Assembly: GCA_027083485.1 (NCBI GenBank)
Contig: JALWOO010000802.1
Location: 1 to 11,046, forward strand
Length of the DNA: 11,046 bases
Direction of reading: 5' to 3'
Source of the DNA: Amylibacter sp.
Lineage (GTDB): Bacteria > Pseudomonadota > Alphaproteobacteria > Rhodobacterales > Rhodobacteraceae
How positions within the stretch are numbered: the first letter of the stretch is position 1; every line of letters starts with the position of its first letter. Below are positions 1 to 7,317 of the stretch, piece after piece. The position numbers were made by a program, and so were the translations under genes. A model generated the notes under the pieces. It saw only the letters and a program-made list of their open reading frames with translations. It was not told where the DNA came from and did not search any database.

Positions 1-1137
1 TGGCCGCACGAAACACCCCGCGTCCCCCACACGCGTCCCGCCAGCCGCAATTACTGCCCCGTCCGCGCGGGCAATGTCGAAATAGCTGCATACTTTTTCC
101 ATATGCACCGGATGGATCAGCGGCCCGATTTCCGTGGCCGGATCAAGCGGATGGCCCACGCGGATAGTGTCCACCCGCGCCGCCAGTTTCGCCAGAAATA
201 CATCGGCGATGCTGTCCTCTATCAACAGACGCGAGGACGACGTGCAGCGTTCCCCGTTTAGCGAATAAATCATGAATACCGCCGCATCCATGGCCCGTTC
301 CAGATCCGCATCGGCAAACACCACCACCGGATTTTTGCCGCCCAGTTCAAAATGCACCCGCTTGAGGGTATCGGCCCCCTGTTTCATAATCATGGAACCG
401 GTGCGGCTCTCTCCGACAAAGGCGATGGCCTTGATGGCGGGGTGTTCGGTCAGGGCGCTGCCTGCGTCCTCGCCCATGCCGTTAACCAAATTCCACACGC
501 CTGCCGGCAGGCCCGCCTCATGGGCGATTTCCGCCAGTATGCGCGCGGTCAGGGGTGAAAATTCTGCCGGTTTATGCACCACGGTACAGCCCGCCGCCAG
601 TGCCGGGGCGATTTTCCATGTGGAGAGCATAAACGGCGTGTTCCAAGGCGTAATCACCCCCACCGGTCCGATCGGCTTGCGCGTGGTCACATTCATCAGC
701 GTCGGGGAAGGCAGGTTCTGCCCATCCCGCGCACTGGCGACCTTATCGGCAAAAAAACGGAAATTCGCTGCCCCGCGCAGGGCGGCCTTGGACATAAAGC
801 GGATCGCTTGCCCCGTGTCCCAGCATTCGCACAGGGCGATTTCCTCGGCCCGTTGTTCGATCAGATCGGCAATGCGGATCAATATGGCCTTGCGCTCTGC
901 CGCAGGCATATCGCGCCAGACCGGAAACGCCGCCTTGGCTGCCTGTGCTGCTGCGTCAATATCCGCAGCCGTCCCCTTGGCCACCGTGCAAATCAGGCTG
1001 TCATCCGTGGGCGAGCGGGTTTCAAACCGGCTGTCAGCGGCGTGGTCTTGCCCGTTGATCAGGTTCAAAATACCGGTCTCGCGAAATCGCGCCAGATAGC
1101 TGTCAAGCTTGCCCAGATTTGTCTGCAATTCAGTCAT
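1..1137 (-). CDS. hpaE: 5-carboxymethyl-2-hydroxymuconate semialdehyde dehydrogenase (C-terminus beyond window)
   Basis: NAD-dependent aldehyde dehydrogenase. By family knowledge, HpaE oxidises the semialdehyde produced by homoprotocatechuate ring cleavage to 5-carboxymethyl-2-hydroxymuconate, in the cytoplasm. I translated the minus frame from the ATG at 1137-1135 and it stays open to position 1, giving 379 residues; the family is about 490-500, so roughly the last 110-120 residues are missing. The ALDH active site is visible: Asn166 in ITPWNTPF, Glu264 in FELGGKNP and the nucleophile Cys298 in NGERCTSSSR, with the usual 34-residue Glu-Cys spacing. The start overlaps the hpaF stop by ATGA (1134-1137), which indicates translational coupling. 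The specific substrate is inferred mainly from the isomerase next door; by sequence alone it could be another betaine/hydroxymuconic-type ALDH. Confidence 0.88.
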   Translation of the reverse strand, partial: MTELQTNLGKLDSYLARFRETGILNLINGQDHAADSRFETRSPTDDSLICTVAKGTAADIDAAAQAAKAAFPVWRDMPAAERKAILIRIADLIEQRAEEIALCECWDTGQAIRFMSKAALRGAANFRFFADKVASARDGQNLPSPTLMNVTTRKPIGPVGVITPWNTPFMLSTWKIAPALAAGCTVVHKPAEFSPLTARILAEIAHEAGLPAGVWNLVNGMGEDAGSALTEHPAIKAIAFVGESRTGSMIMKQGADTLKRVHFELGGKNPVVVFADADLERAMDAAVFMIYSLNGERCTSSSRLLIEDSIADVFLAKLAARVDTIRVGHPLDPATEIGPLIHPVHMEKVCSYFDIARADGAVIAAGGTRVGDAGCFVRP

Positions 1138-1526
1138 GTATCGTCCGTTTGTAAAAAGTCGCGGATAGAGCCGGTTTTCGGGCTGAGCGCCGCATCAATA
1201 TTGCGCATCTCCATGGACAGGGCCACTGGTTGGCGGGCCATCACAGGGGCCAGATAGGCGCGCGCCGCCTCGAAAATAGCCGCCGTGGCCGCCTTGCGGG
1301 TGTCCAGCGGGCGGCCTTCGCGCAGGCGCACCGACAGGTCGATAAACCCGTGTTCCGGCGCTCCGTCGGCAATGGCGTAATGGGGGCAGGGGGTTGCGCG
1401 CACCCGAATGCCCGCCAAGGGAAACACGCCGGTTTGCAGCGCCGTCCGCCGGATCACATGGCAGAAGTCGGTAAAATCCACCACTGTTTCCAGATTGGCA
1501 GAATAGTCGATGTGAAAATGGGGCAT
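1134..1526 (-). CDS. hpaF: 5-carboxymethyl-2-hydroxymuconate delta-isomerase
   Basis: 130-residue protein of the CHMI family (tautomerase superfamily, trimeric, cytoplasmic; also called HpcD). By family knowledge it isomerises 5-carboxymethyl-2-hydroxymuconate to the oxo form in the homoprotocatechuate meta-cleavage pathway, directly after the HpaE step. The sequence starts MPHFHIDYSANLE, giving the N-terminal Pro that acts as catalytic base once Met is removed, and continues with the family-like stretch RVRATPCPHYAIADG (about residues 41-55). Length matches the family (about 125-130). The start at 1526 is supported by a perfect AGGAGG (1531-1536 on the minus strand) with a short 4-nt spacer. 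It leads the hpaF-hpaE pair and overlaps hpaE by 4 nt. A gap of 70 bp separates it from the upstream protease gene on the same strand, so a separate promoter is possible. Confidence 0.9.
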   Translation of the reverse strand: MPHFHIDYSANLETVVDFTDFCHVIRRTALQTGVFPLAGIRVRATPCPHYAIADGAPEHGFIDLSVRLREGRPLDTRKAATAAIFEAARAYLAPVMARQPVALSMEMRNIDAALSPKTGSIRDFLQTDDT

Positions 1527-1530
1527 GTTT

Positions 1531-1536
1531 CCTCCT
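1531..1536 (-). promoter_or_regulatory. Consensus Shine-Dalgarno of hpaF
   Basis: The minus strand reads AGGAGG-AAAC-ATG. This is a full six-base match to the anti-Shine-Dalgarno and the strongest ribosome binding site in the window. It fixes the hpaF start at 1526 and suggests high expression of the catabolic pair, with hpaE fed by coupling through the ATGA overlap. Confidence 0.8.
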
Positions 1537-1596
1537 GCCTGCCAATGTCGCCGGAGGTGCCGGAAAAGTCAAGTGCTGAACATGTTAAATATAATT

Positions 1597-2178
1597 TCAA
1601 CGAGTCAGGATCAGGGTATTGCCGCGAATACTCAGTTCCCGAAACCGGCTCAGATAGGTCATTCCCAGCAAAGAGCCGGACATCTCCCCGCCATTCACCT
1701 GCGCGGGCACGTTGTAATCGACAATGTCCCCGAGCCGTATTTCATCCAGCACAACACGGGCGGTTTTGACAACCCCGTTGGCGGTATCGGCGCGCCCCAG
1801 ATAGGGCAGGGACTCAGGGTTGATCCCGACCTTGCGGGCGTCCCGCTGCGTCAGGACGATTTGCGAGGCCCCCGTATCAATGACGAATTCCACCGGCTTT
1901 CCGTTAACCTTTAAGGTCAAATAGTAATGGCCGTCCGGTTGCCGGTTCAGGCGGTAGCTCTGATCGGAAACCCGCGTGGCTTGTCCCGGGAAGAGTTGGG
2001 ATTTCAGAGTGCCGGAAAGCCCGTAGGCAATCACCGCACCGGCAAAGATCAGAACCCAGATCAGCGCCTGTTGCACGGTCTGGCGCATACGTCCGCGCCC
2101 GCGATACAGTACACCCGAACCGATTACGAAAAGCAAGATGCCGAAATAGCTAAAAAAGGCGATGTCATCCCCGCTCAT
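1597..2178 (-). CDS. Membrane-anchored retropepsin-like aspartic protease (TIGR02281-type, clan AA)
   Basis: 193-residue protein with two predicted membrane segments (about residues 6-24 and 37-55), then a single retropepsin-like domain with the catalytic motif VIDTGAS (Asp101) and the C-terminal hydrophobic-Gly motif SLLGMTYL (about 169-176). Single-domain clan AA proteases act as dimers in known examples; this one would present its domain on the periplasmic or cytoplasmic face depending on topology. Related alphaproteobacterial proteins are annotated as the TIGR02281 aspartic protease family; substrates are not known to me. It is the third gene of the ABC-F - MarC-family - protease unit, and its ATG overlaps the MarC-family stop (ATGA at 2175-2178). 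No good Shine-Dalgarno precedes it, so its translation probably depends on coupling. Confidence 0.83.
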   Translation of the reverse strand: MSGDDIAFFSYFGILLFVIGSGVLYRGRGRMRQTVQQALIWVLIFAGAVIAYGLSGTLKSQLFPGQATRVSDQSYRLNRQPDGHYYLTLKVNGKPVEFVIDTGASQIVLTQRDARKVGINPESLPYLGRADTANGVVKTARVVLDEIRLGDIVDYNVPAQVNGGEMSGSLLGMTYLSRFRELSIRGNTLILTR

Positions 2179-2792
2179 GGCAAGGCCCCAAGGCCGCGCA
2201 ACCCGTCGACAACAAATTGTACCGAGAGCGCCGCCAACAACATGCCCAGCAAGCGGGTGATCACGTTAATGCCGGTTTTCCCCAGGAGTTTTCCCAAAAA
2301 ACCGCTTGCATAAAATAGCACTAATGCAACAATCAATACGCAAATTACCGCAGTAATTGTGATTAAAATATCATTTAACTGATGATTGTTCTGTCCGGCC
2401 AGCAGGATCGCTGCGGCCATGGAACCCGGCCCTGCGATTAAAGGAGTCGCCAAAGGAAACACTGATGGGTCGGGCCGTTCGCTGTCTTCGGATTGTTTGT
2501 CACGCCGGGCGGAACGCTTTTCAAACAGCATGTCGACCGCCGTCAGAAATAACAGCAACCCGCCGGAAATCCGGAAAGCAGGCATGCTGATACCCACCGC
2601 CGACAGCAGTTTTTCACCACCAAGCGCAAAGAGCGCCAGAATGAAAAAGGCAACGCCGGTTGAGCGCAGGGCAATGCCACGCCGTTCAGCCCAGCTGGTG
2701 CCCTGTGTCAGGGCGATGAACATCGGCAACAATCCGATCGGGTCGATGATCAGAAACAAGGTCACAAAGGCGGTGATAAAGGCCTCGGTCAT
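2175..2792 (-). CDS. MarC family integral membrane protein (UPF0056)
   Basis: 205-residue hydrophobic protein of the MarC/UPF0056 family, with the family-typical N-terminus TLFLIIDPIGLLPMFIAL and about six membrane segments (roughly residues 5-27, 41-60, 68-88, 115-135, 141-165, 178-200). A charged cytoplasmic-type loop rich in Lys/Arg/Asp/Glu (about 91-107) precedes FPLATPLIAGPGSMAAAILLAG, a second family-conserved stretch. Its biochemical function is not established; the original link of MarC to multiple antibiotic resistance has been disputed. A GAAGGG lies 5 nt before the ATG, inside the end of the upstream ABC-F gene. It overlaps that gene at 2789-2792 and the downstream protease at 2175-2178, both as ATGA. 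Confidence 0.9.
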   Translation of the reverse strand: MTEAFITAFVTLFLIIDPIGLLPMFIALTQGTSWAERRGIALRSTGVAFFILALFALGGEKLLSAVGISMPAFRISGGLLLFLTAVDMLFEKRSARRDKQSEDSERPDPSVFPLATPLIAGPGSMAAAILLAGQNNHQLNDILITITAVICVLIVALVLFYASGFLGKLLGKTGINVITRLLGMLLAALSVQFVVDGLRGLGALP

Positions 2793-4648
2793 GTTAACCC
2801 TTCAAGTTTTTCCTGTGCTTTGATCCAGATCGCTTCGGCCCGCGCCAGCCCGTCCACGATCTCTTGACGTTTCTTTTGCAATTGCTTGAGTTTGTACTCC
2901 ATTGCCGGCGTATACAAGTCCGCTTCTGTCAGGCGAACATCGATTTTTTCCAGCATTTTTTCCAGTTTGCCAACCCGTTCTTCGGCCTTTGCAACCTCCT
3001 GTTTCAAAGAGGCCGAGGGCTTGCTTGCCGGTTTCCTGGCGGCTTTTTTCTTTTTCACCGCCTCTGCCGCCTTGGCCCCGCCAGCGCCACGTTCGGACAT
3101 CAGCATTTTGGCATAGGCGTCCAGATCTTCCTCGTAAGGGGCCACAGTGCCATCCTTGACCAGCCACAGCCGGTCCGCCACAGCATTGACCAGAAACGGA
3201 TCGTGGCTGACCAGAATAACCGCCCCTTCATAGGCGGTCAGCGCCTGTACCAGCGCATCGCGGCTCTCGATATCGAGGTGGTTTGTCGGCTCGTCCAGAA
3301 TCACCAGATGCGGGGCATCCAGAGTGGCCAGCAGCATCGACAAGCGCGCCTTTTGGCCGCCGGAAAGACGTTCCACCACCGTGTCCACCTGTTCAGGTCC
3401 AAGCCCGCCACCGGCAAGTCGCGCGCGCAGTTTTCCGGGCAAGGTGCCGGGCATGGCGCGGGCAAGATGTTGGAGCGGGGTTTCATCCAGATGCAATTCA
3501 TCCACCTGATGCTGGGCAAAATAGCCGATCCGCAGCTTGGAGGAATTCACCACCTTGCCTTGCATGGGGTTAAGGCGGCCTGCCAACAGTTTGGAAAGAG
3601 TAGATTTACCTTGGCCATTAGCCCCCAGCAACGCAATGCGGTCATCCTGGTCGATCCGCAAATCCAGCTCTTTCAAAACCGGCGTGCCATCATAGCCAAC
3701 GGCCACATCTTCCAGCTTGATAATCGGGGGGGAGAGCTGCTCTGGCGAAGGGAAATTGAACGCCGCTACCCGGTTTTCCACAGCGGCGGAAATCGGTTCC
3801 ATGCGTTCCAGCATCTTGAGCCGCGACTGCGCCTGTTTGGCTTTGGTGGCCGAGGCGCGGAACCGGTCCACATAGGACATCATATGCGCGCGCGCGGCCT
3901 GTTGTTTTTTGGCCATGGAGGCCTGTTCTGCCAGCTTGGCGCGCCGCGTGGCGTCAAAGGTGTCATAATTTCCCTGATACAGCGTCAGCTTGCGGTCATG
4001 CAGATGCAAAATCGCGTTGACCGACCGGTTCAACAACGCGCGGTCGTGGGAAATCACCAGCACCGTATGCGGGTATTTGGCGAGGTAGGCCTCAAGCCAG
4101 AGCGTGCCTTCCAGATCGAGATAATTGGTCGGCTCGTCCAGCAACAACACATCGGGTTGGGAAAACAGCACCGCCGCCAGCGCAACGCGCATGCGCCAGC
4201 CGCCGGAAAAATCGGCGCAGGGTTTCAGCTGGGCCTCCGCGTCAAACCCCAGACCATGCAGAATGCTGGCGGCGCGGGCCTCGGCGGAATAGGCGTCGAT
4301 GTCACCAAGGCGGGTGTAAATCTCCGCGATCTCGTTCGGGTCCTGCTCGGTTTCGGCCCGCAGCAACAATTCGGCGCGCTCCTTGTCGGCGGCCAGAACC
4401 GTGTCCAGCAGGCTGTCTTGCGTGGCGCGGGCCTCCTGCGCAACACCGCCAATGCGGGCGCGTCTGGGCACCTCGACGCTTCCCCCGTCAAGGGTCAGAT
4501 GCCCGTTGATCAGGTTGAACAGGGTGGTTTTGCCAGTGCCGTTGCGCCCTACAAACCCGACCTTGTGGCCGGTGGGAATGGTGGCGCTGGCCTCTTCAAA
4601 CAGGGGGCGGCCTTCGATGGAGAAGGATATATCGGATAAGCGTAACAT
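2789..4648 (-). CDS. ABC-F family ATPase, YheS-like
   Basis: 619-residue soluble protein with two ABC ATPase domains in tandem and no membrane segments. Family knowledge: ABC-F proteins bind the ribosomal E site and act on stalled or antibiotic-blocked ribosomes rather than as transporters. Visible motifs: Walker A GRNGTGKT (34-41), signature FSGGW (147-151) and Walker B LLLDEPTNYLD (168-178) in domain 1; Walker A GANGQGKS (342-349), signature LSGGQ (428-432), LDEPTNHLD (451-459) and His482 in domain 2. The linker between them (about 230-300) is basic and helical. The C-terminal tail (about 530-618) is Lys/Ala rich, then coiled-coil. The FSGGWRMR signature and length fit the YheS group better than EttA or Uup. 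No clear Shine-Dalgarno precedes the ATG at 4648. It heads the ABC-F/MarC-family/protease operon, divergent from ndk. Confidence 0.93.
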   Translation of the reverse strand: MLRLSDISFSIEGRPLFEEASATIPTGHKVGFVGRNGTGKTTLFNLINGHLTLDGGSVEVPRRARIGGVAQEARATQDSLLDTVLAADKERAELLLRAETEQDPNEIAEIYTRLGDIDAYSAEARAASILHGLGFDAEAQLKPCADFSGGWRMRVALAAVLFSQPDVLLLDEPTNYLDLEGTLWLEAYLAKYPHTVLVISHDRALLNRSVNAILHLHDRKLTLYQGNYDTFDATRRAKLAEQASMAKKQQAARAHMMSYVDRFRASATKAKQAQSRLKMLERMEPISAAVENRVAAFNFPSPEQLSPPIIKLEDVAVGYDGTPVLKELDLRIDQDDRIALLGANGQGKSTLSKLLAGRLNPMQGKVVNSSKLRIGYFAQHQVDELHLDETPLQHLARAMPGTLPGKLRARLAGGGLGPEQVDTVVERLSGGQKARLSMLLATLDAPHLVILDEPTNHLDIESRDALVQALTAYEGAVILVSHDPFLVNAVADRLWLVKDGTVAPYEEDLDAYAKMLMSERGAGGAKAAEAVKKKKAARKPASKPSASLKQEVAKAEERVGKLEKMLEKIDVRLTEADLYTPAMEYKLKQLQKKRQEIVDGLARAEAIWIKAQEKLEGLT

Positions 4649-4779
4649 GCGCTGGCAATGCCTGACCGGCTGGCCAGAGTCAACACGCGTGAATTGGGTG
4701 TTTTCAACCCGGTTTTTCCATGCTACCCGTGCGCCAGAAACACGCCGCGTTTTGCGGCCCTACCTAAAGGACAGCTCCG

Positions 4780-5202
4780 ATGGCTCTTGAACGTACATTT
4801 TCCATTGTTAAACCCGATGCAACCAAACGCAACCTGACCGGCAAAATCTGTGCCAAGCTCGAAGAAGGCGGCCTGCGCATTATTGCCCAGAAGCGTATTC
4901 AGCTGACACTGGCACAGGCCCAGCAGTTTTATTCCGTTCACAAGGAACGTCCTTTTTACGACGAACTGTGCGAATTCATGATTTCCGAGCCGATCGTTGT
5001 GCAGGTTCTGGAAGGCGAAAACGCCATTCTGCGCAACCGTGAAATCATGGGCGCAACCAATCCGGCAGATGCCGCCGAAGGCACCATCCGCAAAGAATTC
5101 GCGCTGTCTCTGGGTGAAAACTCGATCCACGGCTCCGACGCACCGGAAACCGCCGCCGAAGAAATCGCCTATTTCTTTTCCGGTCTGGAAATTGTTGGCT
5201 AA
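4780..5202 (+). CDS. ndk: Nucleoside diphosphate kinase
   Basis: 140-residue enzyme of full family length. It transfers the gamma phosphate of ATP to nucleoside diphosphates through a phosphohistidine, balancing NTP and dNTP pools in the cytoplasm. It opens with [11 protein letters not shown] (Lys11 region). It also has [29 protein letters not shown] and the active-site motif ENSIHGSD with the phosphorylated His at residue 117. AAAGGA (4766-4771) lies 8 nt before the ATG and supports the start. It stands alone as a monocistronic gene, divergent from the ABC-F operon (131-bp gap) and convergent with the purM operon. Its TAA stop directly abuts the long hairpin at 5203-5284. Confidence 0.98.
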   Translation: MALERTFSIVKPDATKRNLTGKICAKLEEGGLRIIAQKRIQLTLAQAQQFYSVHKERPFYDELCEFMISEPIVVQVLEGENAILRNREIMGATNPADAAEGTIRKEFALSLGENSIHGSDAPETAAEEIAYFFSGLEIVG

Positions 5203-5284
5203 TTTCGAATTCGCAAAAAATATCCCCGCCGGAGGCATAAAAGTTTTAATGCCTCCGGCGGGGATATTTGAAACGAATTCGAAA
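5203..5284. terminator. Bidirectional hairpin terminator shared by ndk and the purM operon
   Basis: A perfect 21-bp inverted repeat (5218-5238 with 5249-5269) encloses a 10-nt loop, AAAAGTTTTA. It lies inside a second perfect 11-bp inverted repeat (5203-5213 with 5274-5284) containing the palindrome CGAATTCG. The core stem contains CCCCGCCGGAGGC. On the minus strand the stem ends in TTTTTT (from 5215-5220), a good intrinsic terminator for the purM-purN-tfoX transcript. The plus-strand tail (ATATTTG) is weaker but would serve ndk. It fills the whole gap between the two convergent stops, starting 1 nt after ndk and ending 7 nt before the tfoX-domain gene. I recall similar CCGCCGGAGGC-type hairpins after many Rhodobacteraceae genes; I could not check this here. 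Confidence 0.9.
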
Positions 5285-5291
5285 CAGGGTG

Positions 5292-5627
5292 TTATGGTTG
5301 TTTGATAACACCGATCTTGTTCAGGGCTGCTTCCAATTCGGAGCGGCCCTTTTCTGTGGGGGAGAGCCGCGCTTTGATGGCGGCGAAACGCTGCTTCAGG
5401 ATGTCTTTTTCCGCTCCCTGACAATCATTCCAGCGGCGATCCTGCAACCCCATGACCATCGCATAGTACCCGATGAAATGGGGCTTGCCGCCAGCTTGCA
5501 GGGCGCGGAAATAGGCTTCGTCCGGTCCCAGTTCCCGCAGCTGCGCCGCTGTGGTGATCCCGGCGCGGCCATAGAAAATATCCGATGCCGGACCCAGATT
5601 GCGGATGCTGGACGGCCTGGCGGTCAT
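5292..5627 (-). CDS. Stand-alone TfoX/Sxy C-terminal domain protein
   Basis: 111-residue protein matching the TfoX C-terminal domain: RNLGPASDIFYGRAGITTAAQLRELGPDEAYFRAL (about residues 9-43; helix-hairpin-helix-like) followed by a helical region with RRWNDC at about 64-69. The N-terminal TfoX domain, needed in full-length Sxy/TfoX competence regulators, is absent. The name therefore does not imply a role in DNA uptake, and a nucleic-acid or protein-binding role is only inferred. It is the last gene of the purM-purN operon; its ATG overlaps the purN stop (ATGA, 5624-5627) and has no Shine-Dalgarno of its own, so translation probably depends on purN. The hairpin terminator follows 7 nt after the stop. 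Confidence 0.82.
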   Translation of the reverse strand: MTARPSSIRNLGPASDIFYGRAGITTAAQLRELGPDEAYFRALQAGGKPHFIGYYAMVMGLQDRRWNDCQGAEKDILKQRFAAIKARLSPTEKGRSELEAALNKIGVIKQP

Positions 5628-6196
5628 GTGTTGACAAACCGGCGCAGGGCCTCGGGGTATATTCTGTGCTCTTCGATCAACACCTTGGCCGCCAGCGTTT
5701 CCGGTGTTTCACCCGCTTCGATCGGGACACGGGCCTGCAACAGCACCGGTCCGCCGTCCAGTTCGGAGGTGACCTCATGCACCGAACAGCCCCCATGGCT
5801 GTCGCCCGCGTCAATCGCGCGCTTGTGGGTATGCAGGCCTTTGTATTTCGGCAGCAATGACGGGTGGATGTTCAACATGCGCCCCTGCCAGCGGTCGATG
5901 AAAACCGGTGTCAGCACCCGCATGAAACCGGCCAGACAGATGATGTCGATGTCATGGGGGGCCAATGCGGCCAGCAGCGCCTTTTCAAAGGCTTCGCGAT
6001 CGCCCTTGAACGGGCGGTGATCGACCACAGCGGTATGGATGCCCATGGCGGCGGCTTTGGCCAGCCCGCCGGCATGGGCGTTATTGGCCAGCACCAGCAC
6101 GGGTTTTGCCCCGAAATCAGGGGCCTGCATGGCGCGTGCCAGTGCCACCATGTTCGAGCCGCCACCGGAAATAAAGATAGCGACGCGTTTGGTCAT
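5624..6196 (-). CDS. purN: Phosphoribosylglycinamide formyltransferase (GART)
   Basis: 190-residue enzyme of the third step of purine synthesis: it transfers the formyl group of 10-formyl-tetrahydrofolate to GAR in the cytoplasm. Phosphate-binding loop SGGGSN (10-15), and catalytic residues by alignment to E. coli PurN Asn106/His108/Asp144: Asn109 and His111 in [14 protein letters not shown], and Asp147 in SELDGGPV. The folate-site region [10 protein letters not shown] is at about 86-95. Length is slightly below the E. coli enzyme (212), as in many alphaproteobacteria. It overlaps purM upstream and the TfoX-domain gene downstream, both as ATGA, with only a weak Shine-Dalgarno. The purM-purN pairing is the classical arrangement. 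Confidence 0.97.
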   Translation of the reverse strand: MTKRVAIFISGGGSNMVALARAMQAPDFGAKPVLVLANNAHAGGLAKAAAMGIHTAVVDHRPFKGDREAFEKALLAALAPHDIDIICLAGFMRVLTPVFIDRWQGRMLNIHPSLLPKYKGLHTHKRAIDAGDSHGGCSVHEVTSELDGGPVLLQARVPIEAGETPETLAAKVLIEEHRIYPEALRRFVNT

Positions 6197-7239
6197 GTCA
6201 GGGAACCGGTGTAAGTGACCCCGCTGCCGGACAGGACCCGCCCGATTTGCAGCGGCTCAATGCCTTCGCTTTGCAGGGCGTCGATGATGCTTTGCGCATC
6301 TGCCGCGCTGGCAATGGCGATCATGCCGATGCCGCAGTTGAAGGTTTTCAGGGCTTCGGTCTGATCCAGACCTGCCTGAGTGATTAACCAGTTAAAGATC
6401 GGCAGCCGTTGCCAGCTGTTCAGGTCGATTTCCGCCCCCAGACCCTCGGGCAGGGCGCGGGGCAGGTTTTCCGTCAGCCCGCCGCCGGTAATATGGGCCA
6501 GCGCCTTGAGCTTGCCGGTATTCAGGGCGGCAACCGTTGGGCGGATATAGATTTTGGTCGGTTCCAGCAGGTGTTTGGACAGCGCGCCATCCCCAAAGGG
6601 GCAATCGTCATCCCAGCCCAGACCGGAGTTTTCAACGATTTTGCGCACCAATGAGTAGCCGTTGGAATGCACACCGCTCGAGGGCAGGCCGATCAGCACA
6701 TCGCCATCGGCCACATCGCGGGGCAGGGTGGCCCCGCGTTCCATTGCGCCCACGGCAAAACCGGCCAGATCGAAATCGTCGCCGTCATACATGCCGGGCA
6801 TTTCGGCGGTTTCCCCGCCCACCAGCGCCGTATTGGCCTGACGGCAGCCCTCGGCGATGCCTTCGATCACCCGCGCCGCACTGTCGATATCGAGCTTTCC
6901 GGTGGCGAAATAATCAAGGAAAAACAACGGCACAGCACCCTGACAGACCAGATCATTGACGCACATGGCCACCAGATCGATGCCGACCGTATCCACATGG
7001 CCCGTATCAATGGCAATGCGCAGTTTGGTGCCGACGCCATCGGTGGCAGAGACCAGCACCGGATCGCTAAAACCGGCGGCCTTTAGGTCAAACATGGCCC
7101 CAAAGCCGCCAAGCCCGTCCATCACGCCGGGTCGTTTGGTGGATTTCGCCGCCGGTTTGATCCGTTCTACCAGCGCGTTTCCCGCGTCGATGTCCACACC
7201 GGCATCGGCATAGGTTAAGGAATTCTTGTTCTCGGTCAT
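6193..7239 (-). CDS. purM: Phosphoribosylformylglycinamidine cyclo-ligase (AIR synthetase)
   Basis: 348-residue enzyme that closes the imidazole ring, converting FGAM to AIR with ATP in the fifth step of purine synthesis; a cytoplasmic dimer of the PurM/PurL/SelD fold. Visible motifs: [18 protein letters not shown] (36-53), ATDGVGTK (65-72), [20 protein letters not shown] (88-107) and the glycine-rich [21 protein letters not shown] (140-160) of the ATP/substrate site. Length matches the family (about 345). TGGAGG (7245-7250) lies 5 nt before the ATG and supports the start. It is first of three overlapping genes, purM-purN-TfoX domain. The 78-bp region upstream is shared with the divergent EamA exporter; a weak TTGATG...GATTCT promoter-like pair is visible there, with no recognised purine riboswitch. 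Confidence 0.98.
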   Translation of the reverse strand: MTENKNSLTYADAGVDIDAGNALVERIKPAAKSTKRPGVMDGLGGFGAMFDLKAAGFSDPVLVSATDGVGTKLRIAIDTGHVDTVGIDLVAMCVNDLVCQGAVPLFFLDYFATGKLDIDSAARVIEGIAEGCRQANTALVGGETAEMPGMYDGDDFDLAGFAVGAMERGATLPRDVADGDVLIGLPSSGVHSNGYSLVRKIVENSGLGWDDDCPFGDGALSKHLLEPTKIYIRPTVAALNTGKLKALAHITGGGLTENLPRALPEGLGAEIDLNSWQRLPIFNWLITQAGLDQTEALKTFNCGIGMIAIASAADAQSIIDALQSEGIEPLQIGRVLSGSGVTYTGSLT

Positions 7240-7317
7240 TGGGGCCTCCAGAATCGCGCTTGCGGTCCGTTTACATCAAGCATTGCACAAAAGAAACAGT
7301 GGCTTTAGCTTGTTCTG

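Noticed and set aside
272..1257. Plus-strand open frames opposite hpaE (275 and 227 codons)
   Set aside because: The minus frame carries the ALDH active site; these antisense frames have low-quality composition and no family resemblance.
1544..1572. TTGACT (1572-1567) and GACATT (1549-1544) as an hpaF promoter on the minus strand
   Set aside because: The -35 is good but the -10 is only 3/6, and the leader would be about 10 nt, barely longer than the Shine-Dalgarno. Too weak to annotate; a promoter in the gap remains possible.
2864..4639. 591-codon plus-strand open frame opposite the ABC-F gene
   Set aside because: It mirrors the ABC-F gene almost end to end; the minus frame has complete Walker and signature motifs, while this product is a His/Gln/Arg-rich text with no domain. 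It is a GC-rich antisense shadow.
4649..4779. Promoters in the divergent ABC-F/ndk gap, such as TTGACT near the ABC-F start
   Set aside because: No -35/-10 pair with acceptable boxes on either strand; the Ndk Shine-Dalgarno is the only clear signal in this gap.
4723..5424. 233-codon minus frame over ndk and the hairpin
   Set aside because: It crosses a certain gene (ndk), the terminator and the end of the TfoX-domain gene; the product has no recognisable features.
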